A stretch of DNA of 64,000 nt from Diadophis punctatus similis (taxonomy: Eukaryota > Chordata > Lepidosauria > Squamata > Dipsadidae): NCBI GenBank assembly GCA_023053685.1, contig JALIGW010000016.1, positions 8,383,001 to 8,447,000 of the forward strand, in the 5' to 3' direction. Shown here piece after piece: positions 53,559 to 64,000 of the stretch. Within the stretch, counting starts at the first letter, position 1, and each line of letters opens with the position of its first letter. Position numbers and translations under genes: made by a program. The notes beneath the pieces were generated by a model. The model made no database searches, was not told the DNA's origin, and saw only the letters and a program-made list of their open reading frames with translations.

Positions 53559-55920
53559 GGAACTCCACAGATGTAGATTGCAACTACCTACTAGCTGACT
53601 TGTTGGTTGATAGCTTATAAAAGTAGGGACTGGAAACCTGACTAGCTTTCTGTAAATGCACTAATTTGAATTCAGATACTAAATGGACATATTGCACTGA
53701 TCTGGTCTTCCACAATTCTGGCTTTTCTTAAATATGTGGACTCCTGGAATTCTAAGAAATATTATTGGAATTAAGGTCCACATATCTGGGGAATGCTCAG
53801 GTTATAGAAACTCTGCGGAGATGTAATATATTTGGTTTGAGGGTAGGGTGCTGTATGAAGTCAGTCACTGTGGCTTATAAACTTTGGTGTGTTTTTGTGT
53901 GTGTGTGTGTTGCTTAAATTCAACCAACTGTGGTTTATTCAATAAACCATGGTGAAGCAATCCGTAAGTTAAGAGTCATGTGAACCTAGCCATTCTAGTG
54001 ATCAGCTCAAAAATCAGAATTAGTTTTAAGTGGTAAAATCGCCCTACATTTGAATCTCCAATGGCACTGGGAAGAATAAAGGAATTGTCCTAGTGGTTCT
54101 CAAATGGGCGTGCCTGGTTTTTCAGAGCAGGGTCTCTTGTAACCAGTCAACTTTGGCACATAATCATAACACGGGTGCTTTCATCAGCAATTGAATGTTT
54201 GCATTCAACACATTCATGGCCTTTCTGTGTTTCAACAAATCTAAAACTTCTAAGTTTTATTTGGAAAAAGGGAAGATTCAGAATATGTGTATATCTAATA
54301 TCCTAAAGGAGAATATATTCCTTTAATTGGAAAATGTGTGTTTTATTAAAACTCCGTTAAAATGAAAGCAGCTACTTCGATGAGGTAGCTATCCTTAAGC
54401 TTCAAGTCATACTGAAGCTATTGCAGGGGACTCTCTCATTCAAAACAGTGAAATTTTAAAATCTACATGTTCACTGATTTCCACTTTGGTTTTTTAAAAT
54501 CAGCCTATTAACATGATGTACAAAATTGGTTATTCTGAAATGCTTAATACTTCGTTAAAGAAGTATGTATGAACTGAATGTACAGTATACGTTTAAATAT
54601 TTGTTTAGTATGGCAGTTACACTTGAAAGTACTTCTAAAGTATATATTTATATTTTAGTTCATGTAAATGAAACCATTCTAGTAAGATTCTAATTAATGG
54701 TCTGTTCATGTAAAAATATGTTCCTTAAATGTGAATTATTTTGAAAAAAAATATCTGTGCATTAATTGTGCATATGGCCTAATTAAGCTGTATAGCTTTT
54801 TGTATTGGAAAAAGACTTTGGACCTTGTAAAAGTTTATGAAGCTTTTTTTTTTTACTGAAAATACTTCTATGTGACAAGCTCAGAGAGCAGTCAAAAAGT
54901 CATGCAAGGGCATATGTTTACACGCATACAAAACTGTTCTTTAGTATTTTCTTTCTGTGCTTTGCCTTTATTACTTTTATTCTCTTGTACATTATAGATA
55001 TGTTGTTTGTTTTGAGATCAATTTTCAGGCCATATTTTCTTCTGGTGAGTTTCTGTTCTATGTATCCAGGCGTTTTTACAGTACGTTACCTGTACAAACA
55101 AAATTGTAATTCAACTGAAGAGCAAAAATCCTTCAATGCAACCTGATCTCGTTAATGCAAACAACTGTTTGGTATTTGCTTGCATGGGCAGGTACAACCC
55201 CCCGGTGAGAGAGTAAGTCAAGTTCAGACGGCGAAGGTCAATCGGTGATCACTGAACCACCCATTCCAAAGTCCAGTTAGCTAGAGCAAAGTTACAGGGC
55301 TGAAACTGAGCAGCAGATGGGAACAGAAATATGTTAACTCCAGGACTGGTGTATTTTCTCGTTGCTTGTTTGGAGAATAGGAATCCAGGTAATTCCAAAC
55401 CACCTGATTTGCCTTCAAAAATATATGAATTTCATGGGGTTTTCAAACAATTTTTGGACTTTTAAGACTGACTTGGTTGGTGGCATTTTCCAAACCATCT
55501 CTCCCTTGCTTACTAGAAAGGGCAAATGGCAGGAGACAAGTCCAAAGTATGAAAAAGTCCCACTCTGTAAGAAGCTCCTTCTACAGTTTCATAGAATTTT
55601 CTTTGTAAAACAAGGCAACAGACCGCAGTCCTGTATTGGCACTATATTGATAGTAGGCATTCGATTATAGGTTAGCAGTTTGTCCCCAGAAATTCGGTGT
55701 TCTTTTGTCTTCTGTTGACCACCCGTGTTTTATGCAAGCCTTCCCCAGTCCTTGTATCTTCAAATGTGTTGGGACTACAACTCCCAGAATTCCTTGCCAG
55801 CATATTGCAGTGCAAGCACATTTAGAATGTACCTAGGGGAAACTCTTTTTTTTTCCATTTGAAATAAGCTATTAATATTGACTACCAATATTTTTAAATA
55901 AATGAACTATATTTATGACT
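53559..55920 (+). other. EXPH5: EXPH5 3' untranslated region (inferred)
   Basis: AT-rich, largely repeat-free sequence after the stop. AATAAA hexamers occur at 53941, 54075, 55897 and 55972. The one at 55897-55902 is best placed: a GT-rich tract (tgtttgtgtt, about 55941-55950) follows within 50 nt, which predicts cleavage near 55918-55925. A (GT)n run lies at 53888-53911. Segments at 53715-53800 and 55745-55800 contain the 'cccagaattcc' motif of a palindromic MITE family. The end is inferred; earlier sites may also be used. Confidence 0.55.
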
Positions 55921-56284
55921 GACTCACAAAGTGGTTTTCTTGTTTGTGTTCTGCTTTCATTCTGGATGTTTAATAAATGCTTAATTTTCAGGGCAGACAT
56001 GCCTGAACGACCTGTTTACAGTTGTGACATCAAAAATGGATTCAAGTGTTTAGAGTCAATTATTTTGTTATTACAAGATGTCATCTTCTCTTGGCTTTGT
56101 GTCATATTTCTAATTTGTAAGAAAGATAAGTATAGTACATGTAAACAAAAAACAGAGGTGCAGATAATTACCCCTATAGAACTTCAGACTCAATATACTT
56201 GTATAACATAGTACAATTATCTAACAAACTCTAAGCAGTAAACGATACATTAGATCAGTACCGAAAGTTGTAAACCAAATTAAG

Positions 56285-56450
56285 ATGTAATTCGATAAAG
56301 GAGAATATTTGTAGCTCAAGGTTGAAATGAGGGATCCTTGCTTGGTGCTTTCTGAGTTTGGTTGTTTTTTCAGAGCACTGATGATGTTACCTAACTTGGG
56401 TAATGAAACGTCTTCAAGAAAACAACCAGGTTCAGAGACCACCAAGGACC
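56285..56450. repeat. Palindromic repeat, second copy
   Basis: ggagaatatttgtagctcaa, ctttctgagtttggttgttt and gggtaatgaaacgtcttcaa match 320-535 in inverted and direct form. Confidence 0.65.
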
Positions 56451-56539
56451 CCACACAGACAAATATTCTGGGCATTGAAACTTGCTCCCACAATTTAGCC
56501 ATTCTTTCAAAGAATGAAACTACATGCTCAGCCCTGCAC

Positions 56540-57095
56540 CAGGGGCGGGTTCCTAATATTTTTACTACCACTGTGGGTGTGGCTTATTTTGTGGGTGTGG
56601 CTTGCCAGCCATGTGACCGGGTGGGTGTGGCTTGCCGGCCATGTGACTGGGTAGGCGTGGCTTCTCGGACTGCTGAAGCGAGGGGAACTGAAATAGATCC
56701 TGGCGCCCATTCCCCCTCCCCTCAGCAGCTCGAGAAGCCTCAAACGTGCAAAAATGCCTAGGATCATCACCGCGCGTTCGTGGCTTCTCAGATTGCTGAA
56801 GGGAGGGGAATGGAGATAGCTCCTGCCGCCCGTTCTTTCAGCATTTCACATGCTCCCGCAGCCATCCTCCCCTGCTTGGACTCACTGTGGGGTAGGAAGG
56901 AAGCGCATGCGCAGTGCCGGAAGCTCGGCTTCTGGGCATGCGCAGAAGAAAATGTTTTTAAAAATTTTTAACAATTGTTTTTTAAAAAATGGCGGTGCCC
57001 AGGCACCAGCAACCGACTGCACCGGTACTGTGACGTCACCAGCGGGCCGCTACCAGTGCTATAGAGTGGACCGCACCGGTAGGAACCCACCACTG
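56540..57095. mobile_element. hAT-like MITE (CAGTGGTGGGTTCC family), inverted
   Basis: Ends caggggcgggttcctaatat and gtaggaacccaccactg. Perfect 8-bp duplication ccctgcac (56532-56539, 57096-57103). Confidence 0.9.
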
Positions 57096-57467
57096 CCCTG
57101 CACCCAACTGGATGGAGTATCATTCCAATGGAAGTGTTCATTTTCATCCTTTCCAGAGGAGCAAGACCTCATTCTGGCTCAATTTACACAGTTGTGCCCA
57201 GAGGTTATGCTCAAAGACAGCACATGAGTGCAAACACCCCTCCCAGCCCATTTACAAGTTCCAGCAACATAATAAACAGTAGCTATGAAACTGCAGTATC
57301 TATTACAAAACACAACTTATAAAGATAGCCCTTGGCTTACAATCAGTTGGTTAATGATAGTTCAAAGTTACACGGCCTTGGAAACGGTGCTTTCTGCCCG
57401 TAAAGCACTTCCAGCCAACATGATCACTCTTGGCAACTGGCGGGCATTTGCGACTGTTCGCAGCATC

Positions 57468-57895
57468 CAGTGGTGGGTTCCTACCGGTGCGTTCCACTCT
57501 ATAGCACCGGTAGCGGCCTGCTGGTGACATCACAGTACCGGTGCGGTCGGTTGCCGGTGCCTGGGTGCCGCCATTTTTTTTAAAAAAACTTATTTTTTAA
57601 AAAAACTTTCCTCTGCGCATGCCCAGAAACCAAGCTTCCAGCACTGCGCATGTGCTGCCTTCCTACCCCACAGTGAGTCCAAGCAGGGGAGGATGGCTGA
57701 GGGAGTGCGTGAGATGCTGAAAGAACGGGCGGCAGGAGCTATCTCCATTCCCCTCCCTTCAGCAGTCCGAGAAGCCACGCCCACCCGGTCACATGGCCAG
57801 CAAGCCACACCCACCCAGTCATATGGCTGGCAAGCCACACCCACAAAATAAGCCACGCCCAGAGTGGTAGTAAAAATATTAGGAACCCGCCCCTG
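57468..57895. mobile_element. hAT-like MITE (CAGTGGTGGGTTCC family)
   Basis: Ends cagtggtgggttcctaccgg and taggaacccgcccctg. The flanks do not form a clean duplication. It interrupts TA-element-like sequence (57320-57467). Confidence 0.82.
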
Positions 57896-58024
57896 ATCCT
57901 GCAGTCTGGCAAAGAAACGCTCATATTGGAAAATGGATTTGCTTAAGATCTGCATAATTCAGACTTACAACTGTGTGGTGAATCGCTTATCAACTACTGT
58001 AAAAACATTTTCTTAAAAATGAGG

Positions 58025-58480
58025 TTCAGTCACATGGGTGCCTCGACTTACGACTGCAACTACTTACACAATCAAATTTCTAGTCCCAATTGAGGTCGTA
58101 TGTCAAGAACAGCTTTCAAATATATCCTCTGTACCAAAGGATATTGAGAGTATTTCAACAGCAGATCTATGCTGTTAGGTCCCATTTCTTTTACTGCAGT
58201 CCATAAGATCTGCCCAATTCATTCCAGATACATTACTGCTGTTTTTCTGTATTGGCAATGCAAAATGTAACTTGCAGCAAAGTGTAAAGTACTCAATACA
58301 GACAACTTTCTGTTTGCAACTTTTTGAGAAGCAAAGTCATTGGGGAGGCCAGATTCACTTAACAACCTTGTTACTAACTTGACAACTGCAATGATTCACT
58401 TAACGACTGTGGCATGAAAGGGCAAAACTCACTTAACAGGTGTCTTGCTTAACAACAAAAATTTTGTGCTCAATTGTGGA
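58025..58480. mobile_element. TA-flanked palindromic element, degenerate
   Basis: ctcgacttacgactgcaact at the left and cacttaacaggtgtcttgct and gtgctcaattgtgg at the right are family motifs. The middle (58090-58300) is unrelated or diverged. Confidence 0.5.
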
Positions 58481-58483
58481 GGT

Positions 58484-58690
58484 GGTTGATCAAGTAGCAA
58501 CAGATCGCACCTCCCTGCACTCTGCCCCCACCCTCCTCATGTGTCCTTAGATTTTAATGTTTGGTTTTATCTTATTTATGTTTTAATGTATATACATAGC
58601 TACCTTTTTATTACTGTAAGCCACCCAGAGTTACCCTATGATAAGATGGGTGGCCAATACATTTAATCAATCAATCAATCAGTAGTGCTC
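58484..58690 (+). mobile_element. L2-related LINE 3' fragment
   Basis: gaggtggttgatcaagtagc, ctgtaagccacccagagtta and an (AATC)n tail at 58664-58682. Same subfamily as 11816-12205. Confidence 0.7.
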
Positions 58691-58712
58691 ATCAATTGAA
58701 AGCTACCTGTAC

Positions 58713-58918
58713 CAGTAGTGGGTTTCACTTACCTTCGCTACCGGTTCGGAACTGTGAACGCACACGCTCACGCGGCGCTTCTGCGCATGTGCAGAATCTT
58801 CTGCGCATGCACAGATCGTTCGTGATGACGTCCGGGTGGGTAGGCGGAGCCTCCTGCTGCTACCGCCGCCGCTACTGGTTCACCCAAACCAGGGCAAACC
58901 AGTAGCAACCCACCACTG
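58713..58918. mobile_element. hAT-like MITE
   Basis: Ends cagtagtgggtttcacttac and agcaacccaccactg. Perfect 8-bp duplication acctgtac (58705-58712, 58919-58926). Confidence 0.9.
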
Positions 58919-59099
58919 ACCTGTACTATATTCTGCAGGCAATATAATATCAGTTTTTATTTCTGCTCTTGCGTGGAATCATTTTTTAAAAAATTCAGTT
59001 GGAAAGGTAAGAATAAGCAAATTTAAAACTTCAAAATGTGAACATCCTAATAAGAAGTCAGAGCAGTAAAATAAATTGATGATAAAAACTGTAGAATGG

Positions 59100-59760
59100 C
59101 TCACGTACCTGCCGAAGGAAGAATAACCAGGTTTTCAGTGCCTTTCAGAAGATAATCAGAGTGACAACCATATCAAGCTTTGTGAGGGATGATGTCTCAC
59201 AGGGCAGGCACTGCCACAGAGAAGGCACACCTCTGAGGGCCCAGTAAGGTGACTTAAAAGGGCACCCCTTCTGATGAATCATAAAGGATGGGTAGATGGT
59301 TTCCCAAATAACCAGACCTTATACCAGGGGTGTCAAACTGGATTTCTTCGACGGCTGGATCAGCATTATAGGTCTCCACAGGCCGGACCGGGGGGGGGGG
59401 GAGGAGACGGGGCAGACGCCTCCTACAGCAATTTGCCAGCCAAAACGGGACGTGGGGGCCACCGCACTGCCCTGTTTTGGGTCGGTCCTTTGCTATTTCC
59501 AGGCTGGCCCCATGAGCCAGATTTAAGCATCGGATCCGGCCTGCGGGCCTTGAGTTTGGCACCCCTGCCTTATACCATAAAGGGCTTTATTAAGAACGAG
59601 CACCTTGAATTGCATCCGGAAGCCAGATGGCCACCAGTGCAGTCCACGGAGCAGTGATGTCACATGCCCATACTGTGACATCTCATTTACTGCCCATGCC
59701 ATCACATTCTAGACCAGCTATGGTTTCCAAGTGATTTTTGAGGACAGCTCCATGTGTAGC
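59100..59760 (-). mobile_element. L2-type fragment split by a MITE
   Basis: 59120-59260 (cagtgcctttcagaag, gccacagagaaggcac) and 59576-59760 (aagggctttattaagaacga, gcaccttgaattgcatccgg) match the L2 minus-strand order around the MITE 59325-59567. Confidence 0.75.
59325..59567. mobile_element. hAT-like MITE (CAGGGGTGTCAAACTC family)
   Basis: Ends caggggtgtcaaactggatt and ttgagtttggcacccctg. Perfect 8-bp duplication CCTTATAC (59317-59324, 59568-59575), centred on TA. Confidence 0.9.
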
Positions 59761-61078
59761 ACCTTGCAATTATTGATCTGTGAGGTGATTAGAATAAGAG
59801 CAACCATGTCATAATTCAAGAAGTGCTGCTTATTTATTTATCAATTTTACTTTACTGATCTATTCTGATTGGTCCTGCATTTCCCAAAACAGCAATAGAC
59901 TGGCACCAGAATGAAGCAGCTTGTAGCTCTGCCAATTATGTGTAAAACAAAATTATTTCTCCTCCTCTGGTTCCATTCTCTTCTCTCTCTCTCTCTCCTG
60001 TTACTCCAAAAGTTGCCATGACATTGTAAATGTGTAGGTAAGAAGAAAATGGTTAAACTTAAGAGGAAAAATTATTTTAATTGTATGTTTGTAATTGTAA
60101 GTTAAAATTATACCAAACTTCTTGGCCTTGGCTCTGCCCATGTTTTTGCATGCAATCCCTAGCATGTCATCCAACAGTGAAAGGTGACGCAGCTATAGTA
60201 CACCCACTTATTAATGGTTTATACATAATTAGACCTTTTGTGGAGACACTTAAACAAGAAAGACCATATTTTACACATTAATGAAGGAACAAATGCTAAT
60301 TTTGAATGCGTGGGAGGATATGTAGTTCCATCTGGAAAGCTATTTTCTTGTTTAATGATTTTTACAGCATGTCTATAAAAGGTGTTAATTATAAAAAATA
60401 TTATTTTAGAAAGAAGTTAATATAGGTGGAGAAGGTTTTGCTTTTCTAAATCTTGTACACGGTGAATTATCCAACAGAGTTCCAGAATATTCCGATACCT
60501 CAATACCATAGCTCACTAGTTGTATTCCATATGTTTTTAACTGCCTTTCTTTTTTTTCTTCTTCTATTATCCTAGAGCTTGAAGACTTTGAGTATATTTA
60601 ATTGACAGAAGAGTCAGACCAAACTGCAAAAGGATGCAAAATTAATCTATGGGGTTTTTGGGTTTCAACATGTGATGGTTATTGGCTTAACTGGCTTCAA
60701 ATAGGAATTATGGATTATCTCTGACCATAGTTATCAGACTTGAGGGCTATCTAGTATTTCCGAGGTCAGCAGAATTCCTTCACAGGATCACATGGAATTA
60801 AGTCAGTTTAAAACAATTCAGGAAATCACCTTGCATGCTGTCATGAATTTGTGGTAGTTTTCACAAGAAATCACATGACTTCAGAGAGCTATGAAGTGTT
60901 ATAAGATTCACCAGATTCCATCAATTTCTAAATGAAGTTTTGTCTGCACCTTTTGTTTTTCTGCATATTTATATCAGCCCCTCCAATGCCTCGTTTTCAG
61001 AAGAATATACTGTTGAATGGTAATTAGATCAAATAGTGTTGTTGCCTAAAGTTATTTCTGCCCTCTTTTCTCTTGCAG
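59761..61078. other. Region upstream of POGLUT3 exon 2 remnant
   Basis: AT-rich. POGLUT3 exon 1 (signal peptide) would be expected between the EXPH5 end and here but was not recognised. (TC)n at 59978-59998. Confidence 0.4.
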
Positions 61079-61200
61079 AAGTGCACCATTTAAAATGACA
61101 AACCAATCTCTCAAACAGAAATAATCCAGATTCATGTCCCATAACTTCTAGATAGGAATGAATGGATGTTTTCTAAAATAGTATCAGCTGTATGGAAGGG
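61079..61200 (+). pseudogene. POGLUT3: POGLUT3 remnant, exon 2 (filamin-like domain)
   Basis: Follows an excellent acceptor (tctcttgcag ending 61078). The first frame reads SAPFKMTNQSLKQK then TAA at 61122-61124, matching the family's TPFKVVVKSLSPKE. A +2 shift then reads IQIHVP, TAA, LLDRNEW, matching VRIHVPKPLDRNDG. Beyond about 61190 similarity fades (possible EGLR) with further stops. Confidence 0.78.
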
Positions 61201-61733
61201 CTGAGATAGCGTTAAACACAAAAATGCTTCATTGCAATGTATACATAGCTCAGTCTCCTTACATTTTGAAGGGTAAAGACCTGGTTAATTGTTGAATAAA
61301 GAAAATCCTGTCAGAATGCTCAACATGGGTGTGAATAGATTGTATTCTATTCTATCTTATTTGGAATTGCTTAGGACTGGAGAAGTCAGATTTATGCAAT
61401 ATCAAGAGTTATTGTTAAGTGTTATAATAGTGGATACATTTGACACAGAAACATATGGTTGCTTTGTAGAGTATTTTATAATACTTATCTTCAAGGAATT
61501 ACAAGTTAATTGGCTTGGGTCCCAATTCTGTTAAATCCATTTATAATTTTAATTTATGGGTGCATAAATCCCAAAAAATCAGATTTGAGAGTTAGTAAGT
61601 TTGAATATTTATAATCAAAATCTTAGAATGGACAAATATTTTAATCTTACATAATTACATTTTCCTTTAAAAGGAGAAACTCTAATGTATCAACCCCTAT
61701 TCGGAACCTTATTAAGTCATTTGCTTCTTTCAG
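61201..61733. other. Decayed intron 2 of the POGLUT3 remnant
   Basis: No clear coding similarity. An 81-codon open frame at 61289-61534 has no recognisable product. Confidence 0.4.
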
Positions 61734-61900
61734 GTCCAGTTTATCCCACATATGGTGAATATCTAGAAGATATCAGATTTGAGGAAATGTTTTATCAAGT
61801 CCATTAGAAAACTATATTACTAAAGATGTTGCTGCATTTCCTAGTATTGGTCTTCAGCAGATGTTCGATATGCAAAAAGTCCCACAAAAAATTGGCCAAA
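61734..61900 (+). pseudogene. POGLUT3: POGLUT3 remnant, exon 3
   Basis: Follows acceptor gcttctttcag (ending 61733). It reads GPVYPTYGEYLED, matching GPVYHEYCECPED with both cysteines replaced, and then TAG at 61805-61807. In another frame from 61819 it reads TKDVAAFPSIGLQQM, matching AKDFASFPSINLQQM, then KVPQKIG matching EVPKRFG. Similarity stops where a BovB 3' end begins (about 61901). Confidence 0.82.
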
Positions 61901-61980
61901 ATTATTGTTATTGTGTTCAGTCACTAAGTCATGTCCAATTCTTCACAAACCCTGGTCCATAGAATACCACGTGGTTCATT
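61901..61980 (-). mobile_element. BovB 3'-end fragment inside the POGLUT3 remnant
   Basis: ttattgtgttcagtcactaa then gtcatgtccaattcttc is the reverse complement of the BovB 3' end seen at 22040-22080. It begins exactly where exon 3 similarity stops. Confidence 0.7.
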
Positions 61981-61984
61981 ACAC

Positions 61985-62424
61985 TATCCTTGTTTGTTTG
62001 TTTGTTTAGCATATGGCATATCATACAAGGACTAACAATATACTGTATATTCATATTTCATCCAGATTAGTAGAACCCAATAAAATATAAATATTAAAAA
62101 GACTATCCATAATCATCACTATCCATAATCATCACATCTATCAATTGGGGAAGTACATAACTTCAAAATCTCTTCAGGCAAGGAAGGTATTTCCTACTGG
62201 TACTGATTTATTAATGTCTAATATAACAGGCATTTATATGAATGTAATAATATTTCAACTCATTGGATATATCTACTGTATATGACACAACAACTATTTT
62301 CAAGTTGTTTTGGTCAGCATCCCAGGAGCCATAGGCTTGGCCACGTTTCCTCTTTGCAAGTTCAGAGACAGGATTCTAACTCTGAAAGGGGAAATTTTAT
62401 ATTGGGAAACTTTTATATTGGTAT
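61985..62424. other. No recognised feature
   Basis: (TTTG)n at 61993-62008 and a duplicated atccataatcatcac at 62105-62135. Nothing else seen. Confidence 0.4.
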
Positions 62425-62432
62425 ACCTACAC

Positions 62433-62721
62433 CAGAGATGAGTTGCACCCAGTTCGGACCAGTTCTATAGAACCGGTAGCGGGAATTTCCCCCTGCTCGC
62501 TGAACTGGGAGCGATCACCTGTTGGCCACGCCCCCAAACCGGCTCTAATGGCGGCACCTATGGCAGCACCATCTTATTTTTGGCTTCTGCGCATGCGCAG
62601 AAGCTTGTTTTGGCTTCTGCGCATGCGCAGAAGCTGGGTTTTCGGCACTACGCATGCACGCGCAGCCATGTGGCACGGGAGGAAGCGAACCGGCAGCGAG
62701 ATAAGTTAGAACTCACCCCTG
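62433..62721. mobile_element. hAT-like MITE in the decayed POGLUT3 intron
   Basis: Ends cagagatgagttgcacccag and ttagaactcacccctg. Target duplication acctacac / acctacat. Contains a direct repeat of ggcttctgcgcatgcgcaga (62582, 62612). Confidence 0.85.
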
Positions 62722-62729
62722 ACCTACAT

Positions 62730-63689
62730 CCAGTCTGCAAATGAACATAGCATTTTAGACCATAACATAAGCTGGCTGAAATGTATTCACTTCAGTTGCA
62801 AGCAATAAGGTTGGTGTTAGGTTGGTTGAAGAATTCAATTGTTATTGCGCTGTCTAGCTCATTTGCAAGAAATATTACCTTCTTCAATCTCCTGTTGAAT
62901 TTGATTTGCCTCCAGGCTTTTCCCATATTTTTGTATTCCAAATATTTGCACCACCAGTCACAGGATGAAAATTAAATGGCATTAAAATCTATATACTCAT
63001 TTTCACTGCGATATGCATATAACTGCATATACTTTCCATTCTTTGATTTCCATCCCATTTAAATTTTGGTTCCTAAGTCAATGAGTACAAGAGTATCACA
63101 GTATATACAAAGGAGCCTTCTTATCTGAATTGCATCCAGAAAATATAGAAGAAACTCAACATTACTGCCTTGTGAGATCTTTTTAACTTTGCAATGTTTT
63201 TCTTTTTGTAAATGTGTTATAAAACCAAAATTAAACATGTTTTTTAAAAAGCAGAAACATTCTTTGGCGTGGGATTTGGAAGAAAAGGAAGGAAGGAAGG
63301 AAGGAGCATTTTTCTGGCTATATAAAAGCACTTCAGATTAAATACCCCAAGGACATATGTGACAGAAAAACATAGTTGGCCTTTTATGCATATGCAGGTA
63401 CTTTATGCTTGCATTTATTCATTTTATTGCTTGTATATATTGCTTATATTGCACTTTCCCTCCAAATGCTGAAGTCAAGAAGTTCTCTCTTCATTTTATC
63501 TCCACAACAACAAGGGAGGAAAGGTGCACTAGGAAAGAATGGCCCAAAATTTACCATGGAAGCTTCCACATCTGAAAAGGAGTTTGAACCCCAATTCTCA
63601 CCCAAAAGCTTAACCACGATATCACACTGGCTCCTCTTCTCCTTGAACAAATACCTTTAATGTCAGTGACTACAACCACAATACATGAA
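62730..63689. other. No recognised feature
   Basis: AT-rich sequence between POGLUT3 remnant blocks, with (GGAA)n at 63277-63305. Confidence 0.4.
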
Positions 63690-63989
63690 AGCTGAAGTCA
63701 GACCTTGGATAGTAGCATATCTGATCAATGATTCACTGGTTGATTTTATGTTCATCTCCCTGATGTGAAATTCTATCTTAGTGTTGTGGGTTGGCTTGCT
63801 GAACATTGGAAGGTGAATGACACACCCGGTCCTCTACCTATCTTTTCATGGTGTGGCTCCACAGACAGAGCAGATATAGTGCTTTCAACTTACGATGTCA
63901 CCCATTCAAGCTTTGAAACTTGGCGTGGTGTCACAAACGATTTATCTGTGCAAAAGAACAGAGGTAAAAGGGAAAGAGCATTTTTTTGA
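63690..63989 (+). pseudogene. POGLUT3: POGLUT3 remnant, start of the glucosyltransferase region
   Basis: The frame from 63720 reads SDQ, stop, FTG, stop, FYVHLPDVKFY, then a clear match to the family: GWLAEHWKVNDTPGPLPIF, SWCGSTDRADIVLSTYDVTH and RGVTNDLSVQ (best block 63759-63962). After NRG about five codons of the family are missing, then ERAFF and TGA at 63987-63989. No convincing acceptor precedes the block, and similarity continues past a possible donor (ggtaaaa, 63964). The sequence runs off the window end. Confidence 0.82.
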
Positions 63990-64000
63990 AGAGAAAATAG

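Larger units (their letters stand above)
61079..63989 (+). pseudogene. POGLUT3: POGLUT3 (KDELC2) degenerate gene remnant
   Basis: Three collinear blocks resemble successive parts of protein O-glucosyltransferase 3, an ER enzyme (filamin-like domain, CAP10-type glucosyltransferase, KDEL-like tail) that glucosylates EGF repeats. Two blocks still follow intact-looking splice acceptors (61077-61078, 61732-61733), so this is not a processed copy. Each block has disabling changes: stops and a frameshift in 61079-61200, a stop at 61805-61807 plus a frameshift and lost cysteines in 61734-61900, and stops at 63729, 63741 and 63987 in the third. A BovB fragment interrupts the second block. It lies about 5 kb beyond the EXPH5 3' end on the same strand, as expected from the mammalian POGLUT3-EXPH5 order. 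Exon 1 was not found and the C-terminal exons would lie past the window. Alternatives are a duplicated pseudogene or assembly errors. Confidence 0.8.

Noticed and set aside
55921..61078. POGLUT3 exon 1
   Set aside because: No signal peptide plus filamin-start sequence could be recognised. The region is mostly MITE and L2 sequence.
61289..61534. 81-codon ORF as a further POGLUT3 exon
   Set aside because: RFMQYQELL only faintly resembles the filamin-like domain, and the better match for that segment is already at 61079-61200.
63765..63989. Reading the POGLUT3-like open frame as a functional exon
   Set aside because: In-frame stops occur just upstream where family similarity continues, there is no good acceptor, about five codons are missing, and the two earlier exons are also broken.

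Overview
The window is vertebrate, most likely squamate and probably snake, genomic DNA. The evidence is its repeat content: BovB (RTE) LINEs, CR1 and L2 LINEs, Sauria-type tRNA SINEs, an L1 3' end, AATAG microsatellites and many hAT-like MITEs, together with large introns. Nothing prokaryotic is present. The species assignment is inference.

The main gene is EXPH5 (exophilin-5 / Slac2-b, a Rab27 effector) on the + strand. Five coding exons can be placed, and their splice phases join without a break: 13101-13258, 15019-15193, 41501-41558, 45861-45978 and the giant terminal exon 48790-53558. The first coding exon (start codon and N-terminal part of the Rab-binding helix) was not found and probably lies upstream of the window. 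Intron 3 is about 26 kb and has been expanded by transposons. A 3' UTR of about 2.4 kb probably ends near 55920.

Downstream on the same strand, in the position and orientation of the mammalian neighbour of EXPH5, are degenerate exons of POGLUT3 (KDELC2, a protein O-glucosyltransferase) at 61079-61200, 61734-61900 and about 63690-63989. They carry stops, frameshifts, lost cysteines and a BovB insertion. This looks like a decayed resident gene (unitary pseudogene) and is the most interesting single observation here.

The rest is a dense, nested repeat landscape. 1-13100 holds L2, SINE, BovB and MITE copies. Intron 3 (15194-41500) holds an L2 copy with an open 430-codon reverse transcriptase frame (30109-31401), a nearly intact CR1 (about 36285-39960) with an SGNH-hydrolase ORF1 and an ORF2 broken by one stop, and a triple nest CR1 > hAT > L1 at 28384-29762. 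Introns 4 and 5 hold an L2/MITE nest, a fold-back mariner and a long AATAG array. 56285-59760 is almost all MITE and L2 fragments. The main CAGTGATGGCGAAC and CAGGGGTGTCAAACTC MITE families sit in 8-bp duplications centred on TA, the signature of Buster-type hAT transposases.
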